Assembly: GCA_036379955.1 (NCBI GenBank)
Contig: DASVFR010000040.1
Span: 1-37,628 of the forward strand
Length of the DNA: 37,628 nucleotides
Source: VRUE01 sp036379955
Lineage (GTDB): Bacteria; Actinomycetota; Thermoleophilia; Solirubrobacterales; 70-9
Direction of reading: 5' to 3'
Positions 16,557 to 24,174 of this stretch are shown piece after piece (the stretch's first letter is position 1; every line of letters begins with the position of its first letter). The notes below the pieces were generated by a model that worked only from the letters and a program-made list of their open reading frames with translations, did not search any database and had not been told where the DNA came from. Position numbers and translations under genes: made by a program.

Positions 16557-17786
16557 TCAGTAGTTGACGGTCCAGCCGGCCCCGCAGCCGCCCGGCCAGG
16601 GGTTCGCTTCCTGCGCACCGACCCCCGCTTTCGCGGTGAGTTCCGGCATCGAGCCCGCCAGCGCCGCGTCGTTGGCGCGGATCGTGGCGCGGATCGCGTC
16701 GGCCTCGGGGGTGGGGGTGGTCGCCGCGCGGGCCAGCTTGCCGGTGAAGGGGTGACGCCCCGCCTGGACGAGGCGGATCAGCGCGCGCGGGCCGCCGTAG
16801 GAGCGCAGCGTTCGCTCCAGCGAGTAGATCGGCACTTCGCGGGCGTGGAGCGTCGCCGCGAGGCGCACGTCGTGCAGCAGGGTCCTGAAACGGCGGTAAG
16901 GGCCGCGCCCGGCGCTGCCGAGGCTGACTTGACCGGTGTCCCAGAACTGGCGGCGCGCCGAGCGCAGGTAGGAGGTGACGATGCCGGGCCCGGGGTCGAC
17001 TCCGGCGTGGTAGGCGAAGACGCTGCGGTAGGCCTGGAAGAAGAGCTGGTACCAGTGTCCGCGGGGCAGGACGAAGTCGCTGGCGTCCTCGAGCGCCAAG
17101 CGGCCGTCTTCGAGGTCGTCGAGAGCCGTCGGCATCGGCGCCGCCGAGAGGGCGATGCCGTGGTTCGCGGCCCAGCGGCCGATGTTTTCGTAGGCGACCC
17201 AGGCTGCGCACTGCCCGGCCGGGTTCGTCGGGCGCCCCAGCAGGGTCGGCAGCGCGGCTTCGCCGGCGCCGCCCAGCAGCGCCGCCGACGCTTCCTGGGG
17301 GGTCCCCACCGGCGGCTCGGGGTCCAGCGCCAGGCCCTGCAACACGACGCCTTCCCGCCTTGCCCAGCCGACCAGCGATTTGACTGCCCGGAACTGCTCG
17401 GCGGCGTTGCCTTCCGATGCCCAGTAGCCGTCGGAGAAGGGCACCAGGACCCACCCCCAGACCGGCACGCCGAGCCGGTTGGCTTCCCGCAGGATCGGCA
17501 GCGCGTCGTGGCGGTGCGGCTCGCCGGGGGGCACGGGGCCAAAGTCCCGCTTGTAGCGCAGGTTGAAGTAGAGGGGGATCCGATTGTCGGCGAGCACCTG
17601 CCAGAGGTACGGCGTGTAGGAGTGGGTGTCGCGTCGGTTCCAGTAGGTGCCGGGGTCCCCCCAGTTGGTCCCTGGCACGGCCTCGCCGGCCCAGAACCCG
17701 ACCGTGGTCGCCGCCCCCTGCGCGCTGCTCGCCTGCAGGGCGAGCAGCGCCAGGGAGACGATCGCGGTCGTCGCGGCGGCCTTCAC
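16557..17786 (-). CDS. Secreted protein of unknown function, TIM-barrel-like
   Basis: 409-aa secreted protein. GTG 17786 opens a signal peptide (MKAAATTAIVSLALLALQ, cleavage near AQGA). The mature protein has alternating strand/helix segments with acidic residues at strand ends, such as VPVWGWVLVPFSDGYW, LQGLALDPEPP and IALSAAPMPTALDD. This suggests a TIM-barrel glycoside-hydrolase-like fold. The C-terminus ends in a Cys/Trp-rich stretch (PWPGGCGAGWTVNY). No catalytic residues can be assigned with certainty. A TACGCT box (17793-17798 on the opposite strand) lies 6 nt upstream, so it may be leaderless. Confidence 0.6.
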   Translation of the reverse strand: MKAAATTAIVSLALLALQASSAQGAATTVGFWAGEAVPGTNWGDPGTYWNRRDTHSYTPYLWQVLADNRIPLYFNLRYKRDFGPVPPGEPHRHDALPILREANRLGVPVWGWVLVPFSDGYWASEGNAAEQFRAVKSLVGWARREGVVLQGLALDPEPPVGTPQEASAALLGGAGEAALPTLLGRPTNPAGQCAAWVAYENIGRWAANHGIALSAAPMPTALDDLEDGRLALEDASDFVLPRGHWYQLFFQAYRSVFAYHAGVDPGPGIVTSYLRSARRQFWDTGQVSLGSAGRGPYRRFRTLLHDVRLAATLHAREVPIYSLERTLRSYGGPRALIRLVQAGRHPFTGKLARAATTPTPEADAIRATIRANDAALAGSMPELTAKAGVGAQEANPWPGGCGAGWTVNY

Positions 17787-17792
17787 CAGGCC

Positions 17793-17798
17793 AGCGTA
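17793..17798 (-). promoter_or_regulatory. Putative -10 box (TACGCT), leaderless
   Basis: Minus-strand TACGCT lies 6 nt upstream of GTG 17786, within the 13-base gap to the upstream TIG/PASTA gene. No ribosome site is seen. Confidence 0.35.
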
Positions 17799-17799
17799 G

Positions 17800-18807
17800 C
17801 TAGCGGCCGATGACGACTCGCACCTTGGAGCCCGATGCCAGGACCTTGCCGGGCTTGGGGCTCTGCTTGATCACCTTGTGCTTGGACTCGCCGCTCTTGA
17901 CCGCGCGGCGCTGCACCTTGCCGAGCTTGCATTCGGCGCGGTACAGGGCCTTCTTGGCCGCCTTCAGGCGCTTGCCCTTCAGCTTCGGGACCTGGCAGCC
18001 TTCGTAGTAGAAGCGGTCGGCCTTGACCAGGGCGCTGGTGCCGGCGACCGTCGTCACCGTGACGTCGACGGCTCCGACCGCGGCGCTCTTCGGCGCGGTC
18101 GCCGTGATCTGCGTGTCGGAGTCGACGGTGAAGCCGGCCGCGGGCGTGTCGCCGAACTTGACCGCGCTCGCGGTGTTGAAGTCGGTCCCCGTGATCTTCA
18201 CCTCGGTGCCGCCGGCGACCGGGCCGAATTCCGGAGCCAGGGCTTCGACCTGCGGGGTCGGCTGCACTTCGGCGCTGAGCTCGACCTCTTTGCCTTCGAG
18301 GATGCCGCTGGCGGGCACGGTCGCCCCGTCGAACGGCGGCGGGAAGATCTTGCCGAAGCTCGCCCCGGCGACTTCGGCGACGCCGATCTTGTCGGTGGCG
18401 TGGCTCGGGTCGATTCCGATCAGATCGCCCGCCTTGACCGGCAGGTTGGCCGGGAAGGTCTGCAGCTCGGCGCCCGACGGCGTCGCCGGGTTGCTCGTCC
18501 CCGAGGCGCTGTAAGCGCCGGTGCCGGTCGCGTGCAGCACGCGCAGGTAAAACGGGCCGCCTTCCGCGCCGAGCACGCGCCAGCGGACGATCGCGCCGTC
18601 CACCGGTGAGGTCAGGTTGACCCCCTTCTCCGGCAGCGCCGCGTTGAAGAACGTCTGCACCTGAGCGAATTCCGTCGGCGTCGATTTTTCGGGCAGCACG
18701 CTGCCCACGGTGATCGTCGACGCCGCGGCGCTAGTCGCGCCGAGCAGCCCGACGGCGATAGCGGTCGCCAGCGCCGCGAGGGCGTGGTGTCGCAGTACAA
18801 CCTTCAT
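17800..18807 (-). CDS. Secreted TIG (IPT) + PASTA domain protein
   Basis: 335-aa exported protein. The signal peptide is MKVVLRHHALAALATAIAVG, with cleavage near AAAS. A beta-rich N-terminal region (about 30-175) follows, then an IPT/TIG immunoglobulin-like domain (about 180-265; VEALAPEFGPVAGGTEVKITG and FNTASAVKFGDTPA). A C-terminal PASTA domain (about 268-335; GCQVPKLKGKRLKAAKKAL, then SPKPGKVLASGSKVRVVIG) ends the protein. PASTA domains bind peptidoglycan stem or beta-lactam-like ligands, so the protein is probably wall-associated. ATG 18807 is chosen for its AAGGAGG ribosome site. Domain combination known; exact role unknown. Confidence 0.8.
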   Translation of the reverse strand: MKVVLRHHALAALATAIAVGLLGATSAAASTITVGSVLPEKSTPTEFAQVQTFFNAALPEKGVNLTSPVDGAIVRWRVLGAEGGPFYLRVLHATGTGAYSASGTSNPATPSGAELQTFPANLPVKAGDLIGIDPSHATDKIGVAEVAGASFGKIFPPPFDGATVPASGILEGKEVELSAEVQPTPQVEALAPEFGPVAGGTEVKITGTDFNTASAVKFGDTPAAGFTVDSDTQITATAPKSAAVGAVDVTVTTVAGTSALVKADRFYYEGCQVPKLKGKRLKAAKKALYRAECKLGKVQRRAVKSGESKHKVIKQSPKPGKVLASGSKVRVVIGR

Positions 18808-18900
18808 TCCCCTGCCTCCTTGTTGGTGGCCGGCTCCAGCGTGGAGCGGACGAGTTCGGATGCACGAAACCGATGCACCGTTGGATGTTGCGGTCGGGCC

Positions 18901-18906
18901 TATACT
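18901..18906 (+). promoter_or_regulatory. Putative -10 box (TATACT)
   Basis: TATACT is the best -10-like hexamer in the 240-base gap. A TTGGAT at 18881-18886 is too close (14 nt) to be an ideal -35. It would drive the small frames at 18945-19057. Confidence 0.35.
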
Positions 18907-18944
18907 CGCCCGGCCAGTGGCAATCGACACGAGAGGGAGACGAC

Positions 18945-18962
18945 GTGCCTTCCACGAGATGA
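18945..18962 (+). CDS. Five-codon mini-ORF (MPSTR) overlapping next start
   Basis: GTG 18945 follows a GAGAGGGAG ribosome site at 5-6 nt. The frame ends at TGA 18960-18962, which overlaps the ATG (18959) of the following small frame. A coupling leader is one reading; chance is another. Confidence 0.25.
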   Translation: MPSTR

Positions 18963-19057
18963 CGACCTCACCCGAGTACCAGGCGATCGGCCACCTGCGC
19001 ACCGAGGCCCTGGTCAAGGGCGAGCTGCACCCCCTGGACCAGGCGGACGTGCCGTGA
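18959..19057 (+). CDS. Small ORF (32 aa), unknown
   Basis: Encodes MTTSPEYQAIGHLRTEALVK and a short tail ending LHPLDQADVP. Not recognised. It has no ribosome site of its own; a GTG at 18917 in the same frame would extend it to 46 aa. Its TGA lies inside a strong terminator stem, as real gene ends often do here. Coding status is uncertain. Confidence 0.3.
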   Translation: MTTSPEYQAIGHLRTEALVKGELHPLDQADVP

Positions 19058-19094
19058 GTTGACCCACCGTATGGGTGGCTAACTCACGGCACGT
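19047..19094. terminator. Bidirectional terminator before P450 gene end
   Basis: Arms 19047-19060 and 19081-19094 (14 bp, perfect), a 2x2 mismatch, then CCCACC/GGGTGG (19063-19068, 19073-19078) around GTAT. It lies between the small plus-strand frame and the convergent P450 gene, 14 bases from the P450 stop. Confidence 0.75.
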
Positions 19095-19107
19095 CGACGG
19101 AGCCGCC

Positions 19108-20346
19108 CTACCCGTTGAGTCGCACCGGCAGCGTCTTCAGCTGGTTGAGGAAGGCCGACTCGACGAATTTGGGCTCGCCGTCTAGCGCGATGCTCGGGTA
19201 GCGCGCCAGCGTCTCCTCGAGCAGGATCTTCAGCTCGAGGCGGGCCAGGGCCGTGCCGAGGCAGAAGTGGCGGCCACCGGCGCCGAAGGCCTGGTGCTCG
19301 GGGTTGCGCAGGACGTCGAAGCGGTTCGCGTCCTCATAACGGGTCTCGTCGCGGTTCGAGGACGTGTACCACATCACCACCTTCTCGCCCTGCTTGATCT
19401 GCTGCCCGTTCAGCTCAGTGTCTTTCGTCGCCGTGCGGCGGAAGTGAGCGAAGGCCGGGAACATGCGCAGCGCCTCCTCGACCGCGCCCGGGATCAGGCT
19501 CGGGTCGTCGAGCAGGAGCTGTAGCTGGTCGCGGTCTTCCATCAACGCCCGCATCGCGCTGGAGTAGGTCGAGCGAGTGCTGTCGTTGCCGGCGGCGACG
19601 AGCAGGAAGAAGCCCATCACGATCTCGTGCTCCTCGAGCATCTCGCCTTCGACCTCGGAGTGGACGAGGACGCTGGTCAGGTCGTCGGTCGGGTCCTCGC
19701 GCCGTTCGGCGATCAGTGCGCTGCAGCGAGCGAAGATCAGCTGGATCGCTTCCTGGATCGTCTCTTCCACGTTGTCGGTCGTCGGGCTGTAGTCGGGGTC
19801 GCTGGCCGCGAGCGCCATGTTCATCAGGTCGGCCCAGGCTTTGTCGTCCTCCTCGGGGATCCCCATGAAGCTGCCGATCACGCGCGAGACGGCGGGCTGG
19901 GCGACGTCGGTCACCAGGTCGCAGGTCTCGCGACCCTCGAGCCGGTCCAGCACGCCGCTGACGATCTCGCGAATCGCCGGCTCGTGCGCCGCGATCCGCT
20001 TCGGGGTGAAGCCCGCCTGGAAGAGCGCCTTGAGCCGATCGTGCTTGGGCGGGTCCATGCCGATGAACATCGCTCGCGCCAGCTCGATCGGGAAGACCTC
20101 GTCGATCACGACCACGCCGCCGAGTTCTGAGGAATAGGTCTGCCAGTCGCGGCTGACCGTGTGCACGTCGTCGGCGGTGGTCACCGACCAGAAGCCCTTG
20201 GCCTCGGGAAGCTCCGTCACCTCCGCGGTCCAGTGGACCGGGCACTCGCTGCGCATCCGCCTGAACAGCTCGTGGGGCGGGCCGTCGATCCAGTGTTCGC
20301 GCTCGAGCACCAGCTCGTCCTCGATCTTGCGGGTTCCTTGACTCAT
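19108..20346 (-). CDS. Cytochrome P450
   Basis: 412-aa soluble bacterial P450 monooxygenase. Motifs are the I-helix oxygen-binding VAAGNDSTR, the K-helix EEALR (ExxR), and the heme loop FGAGGRHFCLG with Cys362 as iron ligand. The overall style resembles the CYP125/CYP142/CYP124-like group that acts on steroid or branched lipid substrates, but substrate assignment is inference. The ATG has a GAGGAG ribosome site. Upstream there is a promoter (TGGCCA..17..TAGGAT) overlapped by an ACTGGC..GCCAGT inverted repeat, suggesting ligand-controlled repression. No ferredoxin or reductase gene is adjacent. Confidence 0.95.
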   Translation of the reverse strand: MSQGTRKIEDELVLEREHWIDGPPHELFRRMRSECPVHWTAEVTELPEAKGFWSVTTADDVHTVSRDWQTYSSELGGVVVIDEVFPIELARAMFIGMDPPKHDRLKALFQAGFTPKRIAAHEPAIREIVSGVLDRLEGRETCDLVTDVAQPAVSRVIGSFMGIPEEDDKAWADLMNMALAASDPDYSPTTDNVEETIQEAIQLIFARCSALIAERREDPTDDLTSVLVHSEVEGEMLEEHEIVMGFFLLVAAGNDSTRSTYSSAMRALMEDRDQLQLLLDDPSLIPGAVEEALRMFPAFAHFRRTATKDTELNGQQIKQGEKVVMWYTSSNRDETRYEDANRFDVLRNPEHQAFGAGGRHFCLGTALARLELKILLEETLARYPSIALDGEPKFVESAFLNQLKTLPVRLNG

Positions 20347-20365
20347 TCGAAGCTCCTCATCGGGG

Positions 20366-20407
20366 TCGGGCGCCCGATCCTACCGGGCGACTGGCTGACT
20401 GGCCAGT
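20366..20407 (-). promoter_or_regulatory. P450 promoter with operator-like inverted repeat
   Basis: On the minus strand: -35 TGGCCA (20400-20405), a 17-nt spacer, -10 TAGGAT (20377-20382). The 18-bp inverted repeat with ACTGGC/GCCAGT arms (20390-20407) covers the -35, as TetR-type operators often do. A perfect 12-bp palindrome, TCGGGCGCCCGA (20366-20377), lies in the start region. No regulator gene is adjacent. Confidence 0.45.
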
Positions 20408-20426
20408 TTCTCAGGGGCGACGAACC

Positions 20427-21506
20427 TTAGCCGGCCTGGCGGCGCGCCCTGCGGCTCTCGCGCACCTCGCGGCTCTTCACCTTGGCCTCGCTATAGGAGG
20501 ACTCGACCAGCTGCTTGCCACCGGACCAGCCGAAGACCCAGCAGACGAGCGCGATCGCGAAGACGACGTTCCAGGAGGAGATGATCAGCTGCTGGCCGAT
20601 CGAGTAGGCGGTCGCGTCCTGGGGCGAGGCCTCGCCGGCCAGGGCGGCGGTGTTCATCGCCTGCGTTACGCCGACCCCGCCCGGCGTCGCCGAGACGCTG
20701 TTGGAGATCGAGTTGGAGGCGGTGACGGTGGCGACATTCTGGAAGCTGACCGGGATGCCATAGGCGCCGAGGAAGACGGCGACGATCGCCAGGCGCGCCA
20801 GGTAGCTGCCCAGGACCGGGAGGAAGAGTTGGGTCGCGGTACGCCGAGGCGAGCGCAGGATCGCGCCGCCGGCGAGCAGCTGCGCGCGCAGCTTCGCCAG
20901 CCGCTCCCAGAAGATCCGCGCCAGGAGGACGAGCAGGACGACGGCGCCGAGGAGCAGCATGACGACCAGCCCGGTGTGATCGGCGAGGAAGCCGAGCTTG
21001 ATCGAGAAGGAGCCGCTGATCGTGAGGAAGAGGTAGAGGTAGAGGGCGAGGTTGAGGACCGTGAAGGGGATCTTCTCGACGATCAGGCCGGAGAAGACGA
21101 GGGCGAAGTTGGCCCCCGCGATCAGGGTCGAGAACATCACCAGCATCACGAAGGTGCCGAGGTTGGCAGGCAGGAAGCCGTTGAGCGCCACCGCCACCGC
21201 GTAGCAGGTGAGGACGAGACGGAAGGGGATCGCGGCGCTGGGAAGCGCCGCGCGCAGGATGCCGAACCAGGCCAGGGCCGCAAAGCTCGTCTGCGCGGTC
21301 CCCAGCAGGACTCCGGCGACGACCGCCCAGGTGGGAACCTCGGCGACCCGGTCGAAGAGGTCGCGGATCCAGGCGAAGACCGGCACGCCGAGCACGTCGA
21401 GGAGGGCGAGGACGGCGGCGAGACCCACGAGCCAGGTCGCGATCCGCAGTAGCCGGCGGGGCAGCTCCTCGCCCGCGGTCGTCGCTGTCGCCCCAGCCGT
21501 GCTCAC
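20427..21506 (-). CDS. LPG-synthase-TM/YbhN-type integral membrane flippase-like protein
   Basis: 359-aa polytopic membrane protein with about eight hydrophobic helices. It resembles the lysylphosphatidylglycerol synthase transmembrane (UPF0104/YbhN) family. Supporting motifs are the early TM pair, LNGFLPANLGTFVMLVM (the family's NxxLPxrxGe-like loop), and TPGGVGVTQAMNTAALAG, equivalent to the PGGlGvvE signature. The C-terminus is a basic cytosolic tail (SREVRESRRARRQAG). Such proteins are proposed lipid or lipid-linked flippases. GTG 21506 has TAGGGT 6 nt upstream and no ribosome site. Confidence 0.78.
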   Translation of the reverse strand: MSTAGATATTAGEELPRRLLRIATWLVGLAAVLALLDVLGVPVFAWIRDLFDRVAEVPTWAVVAGVLLGTAQTSFAALAWFGILRAALPSAAIPFRLVLTCYAVAVALNGFLPANLGTFVMLVMFSTLIAGANFALVFSGLIVEKIPFTVLNLALYLYLFLTISGSFSIKLGFLADHTGLVVMLLLGAVVLLVLLARIFWERLAKLRAQLLAGGAILRSPRRTATQLFLPVLGSYLARLAIVAVFLGAYGIPVSFQNVATVTASNSISNSVSATPGGVGVTQAMNTAALAGEASPQDATAYSIGQQLIISSWNVVFAIALVCWVFGWSGGKQLVESSYSEAKVKSREVRESRRARRQAG

Positions 21507-21512
21507 GGCGGC

Positions 21513-21518
21513 ACCCTA
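21513..21518 (-). promoter_or_regulatory. Putative -10 box (TAGGGT), leaderless
   Basis: Minus-strand TAGGGT is 6 nt upstream of GTG 21506 with no ribosome site between. Confidence 0.4.
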
Positions 21519-21580
21519 GTCGAGCGCCGCGCGGGGTGCGAAGATCGCGGTCTCAAACCCCGCGACCGAGAGGAGCGATT

Positions 21581-21997
21581 GTGTCTAGCAGGTACCTGAA
21601 TTGGCGGAAAGGGCGGTGGGCCCGATTGGCGGCGTTGGCTTTGGCGATAGGCGCCGTGGGCGCGGTCGGCGCCGGCTGTGGCGGGGGCAGCGACAACGGC
21701 AGCGTCTCGGAAGCCGAAGAAAGCGTCGAAAAGGGCGTCGAAGAAGCGAAGCAGGGCCTCAACAAAGCCAAGGAAGAAGTGAAAGAAGGCTTCAAGCAGG
21801 CCGAAAAGGCGACCAAGGAAGGCCTGGAAAAGGGCTCCGAAGAAGCCAAGAAGGGCGTCGAAGGCGGTAAGAGTCAGACTCAGAAGACGATCGAACGGGC
21901 CGAAGAAGAAGCCAAGGAAGGCATCGAAAAGGGCAAAAAAGAAGCCAACCGGGTGATCGAAGAAGCCGAAAAGCGAGCTGAAAGCTACGGCAAGTAG
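21581..21997 (+). CDS. Lys/Glu-rich coiled-coil lipoprotein
   Basis: 138-aa predicted lipoprotein. It has a basic N-terminus (SSRYLNWRKGRWAR), a hydrophobic stretch and the lipobox VGAGC with Cys33. After a short Gly/Ser linker, the remaining ~90 residues are an amphipathic helix with irregular 11-residue-like repeats of the type EEAKxGxxKAKEE, similar to LEA or apolipoprotein-like helices. A membrane-surface or stress-protective role is possible but inferred. GTG 21581 has AGGAG at good spacing. All 26 glutamates are encoded by GAA and none by GAG, opposite to the housekeeping genes here. Confidence 0.7.
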   Translation: MSSRYLNWRKGRWARLAALALAIGAVGAVGAGCGGGSDNGSVSEAEESVEKGVEEAKQGLNKAKEEVKEGFKQAEKATKEGLEKGSEEAKKGVEGGKSQTQKTIERAEEEAKEGIEKGKKEANRVIEEAEKRAESYGK

Positions 21998-22008
21998 GCC
22001 CGAGCGCA

Positions 22009-22039
22009 GACCGGCCCGGGGCGCCGTCCTGGGTCGGTC
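22009..22039. terminator. Terminator between convergent genes
   Basis: A 12-bp stem (22009-22020 with 22028-22039, two G.T pairs) around GCGCCGT. The right arm covers the stop of the minus-strand gene. Confidence 0.55.
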
Positions 22040-22811
22040 AGCGGACCTGACAGCTGCCGGAGAGGTTGCTCGTCAGCGTCTCTTCCGGGAAGGAGAAGGT
22101 CGCCCGGGCCAGCTTGTAGACGCCGCCGGAGAAGCCGGCGGGCGCGGCGCAGCTGGCGCTGAGGAAGCTGCGTTCGCGACCGGCGTAGCGGTAGCGGCGG
22201 CCGAGGGTGAGCTCGATCTCGTTGACGTAGCCGAGGTCGGCCGCGAGCCGCGGGATCTTCGCCGAGAAGACGGTCCCGAACGCCCCCTTGGCCTGGCGCG
22301 AGATCGTGAAGGGGAGGACGAAGGCGGCCCGCACGGGGCGCGACCCATATAGGTGGAGGACCATCGAAGGACGACCGCCGCGGGTGCTGTTGAAGGCCAG
22401 CACCTTGCCTTCGGCAGGGATCAGCGGCGCGTTGACGGAGTCGACGCTGGCCGCGTAGTGGCCGTGGCCGACCAGGGCCCCGCGGCACTTGGCGAGGGCG
22501 GCTTCGCTGCTGGTCTGCTGCAGCTCGGCCGCGCTGCAGCTCGGCAGGCCGACCGTCGAGAGCCGCCCGGCGCGGTTGACGGCGACCGAGAGCTCGCGCA
22601 GCTGGGGCGCTCGACCGCCGTCGACCGGATCGATCGAGCCGGCGAGGTGCACGGTTACCGGGGCGGGCCGTTCGCGGGGCAGGGCGTGGGGGAGCAGTTC
22701 GCCTTCGAAGGCGACGCGCACGTTGTTCTTCTGCACGGTCTGGCGCTGCGCGGCGGCCACCGCGACGGGCAGGCAGAGTGCGATCGCGGCTGCGAAGAGG
22801 AGGCGGCGCAT
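22038..22811 (-). CDS. Secreted protein of unknown function (Solirubrobacterales-type)
   Basis: 257-aa exported protein with signal peptide MRRLLFAAAIALCLPVAVAA. The mature part starts VRVAFEGELLPHALPRERP, then LAGSIDPVDGGRAPQLRELS, Cys pairs (LPSCSAAE, LAKCRGALVGHG) and beta-rich repeats. The Cys...Cys...G pattern resembles single modules of the 911-aa protein at 33.6 kb. ATG 22811 is preferred over GTG 22817 because GGGAG sits 5 nt upstream of the ATG. Divergent from the SnoaL-like gene. Function unknown. Confidence 0.65.
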   Translation of the reverse strand: MRRLLFAAAIALCLPVAVAAAQRQTVQKNNVRVAFEGELLPHALPRERPAPVTVHLAGSIDPVDGGRAPQLRELSVAVNRAGRLSTVGLPSCSAAELQQTSSEAALAKCRGALVGHGHYAASVDSVNAPLIPAEGKVLAFNSTRGGRPSMVLHLYGSRPVRAAFVLPFTISRQAKGAFGTVFSAKIPRLAADLGYVNEIELTLGRRYRYAGRERSFLSASCAAPAGFSGGVYKLARATFSFPEETLTSNLSGSCQVR

Positions 22812-22850
22812 GTCCACTCCCAGTCTAGGAACACCGTGTTTGCAGCGGGT

Positions 22851-22856
22851 TAAGGT
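22851..22856 (+). promoter_or_regulatory. Putative -10 box (TAAGGT), leaderless
   Basis: TAAGGT is 6 nt upstream of ATG 22863; no ribosome site. It lies in the 51-base divergent gap. Confidence 0.4.
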
Positions 22857-22862
22857 GCATGG

Positions 22863-23258
22863 ATGGCGTCCCACCGCCGGATCGAGGAGTGGATTGCCGC
22901 CTACGAGCGCGCCTGGCGCACGGCTGGGACCGAGTCGCTGTCGGAGCTGTTCGCCGACGACGCCAGCTACTCGATGGGGCCCTTCGAGGAGCCGGCGGTC
23001 GGGCTGGCGGCGATCGCCGAGCTCTGGGAGCGCGAGCGCCGCGGCCCCGACGAGGAGTTCGAGATGCGTCACGAGGTCGTCGCGGTCGAGGGGGACGCCG
23101 CGGTGGTCCGGGTCGAGGTCCGGTACGGCCCGCCGCAGAACCTCCACTACCGCGACCTCTGGATAGTTCGCTTCGCCGCGGACGGTCGCTGCCGCGAGTT
23201 CGAGGAGTGGCCGTTCTGGCCCGAGCGGGGCGTCGTCCCCGGAGCCTCGGCCAGGTAA
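22863..23258 (+). CDS. SnoaL-like (NTF2-fold) protein
   Basis: 131-aa cone-shaped NTF2-like fold protein. It has N-terminal helices (IEEWIAAYERAWRTAGTESLSELFADDASYSM) and then curved-sheet strands VVAVEGDAAVVRVEV and LWIVRFAADGRCREFEEWPFW. These match SnoaL-like polyketide cyclase-related proteins, where W..AW...D......LFA.DA.Y is typical. Ligand or reaction unknown; many are small-molecule-binding or isomerase proteins. A terminator follows. Confidence 0.8.
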   Translation: MASHRRIEEWIAAYERAWRTAGTESLSELFADDASYSMGPFEEPAVGLAAIAELWERERRGPDEEFEMRHEVVAVEGDAAVVRVEVRYGPPQNLHYRDLWIVRFAADGRCREFEEWPFWPERGVVPGASAR

Positions 23259-23265
23259 GCCGGCC

Positions 23266-23313
23266 GCGCATCCGACTTTTACCCCGCTGGGGTGTGGTCA
23301 ATATCGGATGCGC
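23266..23313. terminator. Bidirectional terminator between convergent genes
   Basis: Outer arms GCGCATCCGA (23266-23275) and TCGGATGCGC (23304-23313) are perfect, with an inner hairpin ACCCC/GGGGT (23281-23285, 23289-23293). It fills the gap between the SnoaL-like gene and the stop of the minus-strand membrane gene. Confidence 0.7.
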
Positions 23314-24174
23314 TCAGTCAGCATCGCGCTCGCCGAAGCGGGTCAGGCGTTCGGTTCTCTCGCGCGCTTCTGCGACCGCCTCGCGCGTCGCTGCCGCCGC
23401 CTCATGCTGCACCGCCGCGACGCCCTCGCTCGGCTTGCCGCCGACGATGTCGCGGAAGGCGTTCTTCAGGCGGTCGGTGCGGCGGTCGGGTGGGAAGCGC
23501 TCTTCCGCGCGCCGCTGCTTCTCGGAATCGCGCTTGCCGTAGCGCCGCCGCGCCCAGGGGGAATCGGGCTTGCCCAGGCGCGACGCGCCGTAGATCGCGA
23601 GCGGGACGAAGAAGAAGCCGATCCAGCCGTGCATCAGGCGGTGCTTGAGGAAGCAGATCGCGACGGTGACGAAGACGAGCAGGGCGCCGAGGACGCTGAC
23701 GACGATCTGGAGCGGGGAGCTGGTGTCGAAGGTGAAGGGGGTGAAGCCGAGCAGCAGGAGGATCATCCCGGCGGCGGCGATCACCGTGGCGTCGATCGAG
23801 CTGCGCCCCTCCTCGGCCCAGTAGACGTCGTCGAGGTAGACCCAGAGCGCGAACTCGTCGATGGTGAGGCCGGCGCCGATGCCGAAGGAGAAGGCGCAGA
23901 TCTCGGTCAGCGGGCTGGCGCCGAGCGCGGCGAAGCCGACGGTCGCCGAGGCCATCATCGTCACGATCCCGAAGACGAGGTGGTGGACGTGGACGCCGCC
24001 CTCGCTGACCACGCTGCCCGGCCACCACGGCACCCGCGGGCTGCGCATCAGCCGCGTGCTCATCCGGATGAAGGCGAAGGAGAGGATGAAGCCGACGAGG
24101 ACGAGGAAAAGCCCCTGCTCATCGTGTTCGACGAGCTGGTCCCAGAAGTCGGTGAAGATCGATGCCGAGGTCAC
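23314..24174 (-). CDS. Integral membrane protein, unknown
   Basis: 286-aa protein with about six transmembrane helices (LFLVLVGFILSFAFI; VHHLVFGIVTMMASATVGFAAL; ICAFSFGIGAGLTIDEFALWV; TVIAAAGMILLLLGF; IVVSVLGALLVFVTVAIC; GWIGFFFVPLAIYG). A long charged cytosolic tail follows (from SRLGKPDSPWARRRYGKRD). Conserved-looking VHVHHLVFG and TIDEFALWVYLDD segments carry His/Asp in the membrane and could bind metal. I know the type as an uncharacterised actinobacterial membrane protein. Its ATG overlaps the upstream gene's stop (ATGA), third in a three-gene operon. Confidence 0.7.
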   Translation of the reverse strand: MTSASIFTDFWDQLVEHDEQGLFLVLVGFILSFAFIRMSTRLMRSPRVPWWPGSVVSEGGVHVHHLVFGIVTMMASATVGFAALGASPLTEICAFSFGIGAGLTIDEFALWVYLDDVYWAEEGRSSIDATVIAAAGMILLLLGFTPFTFDTSSPLQIVVSVLGALLVFVTVAICFLKHRLMHGWIGFFFVPLAIYGASRLGKPDSPWARRRYGKRDSEKQRRAEERFPPDRRTDRLKNAFRDIVGGKPSEGVAAVQHEAAAATREAVAEARERTERLTRFGERDAD

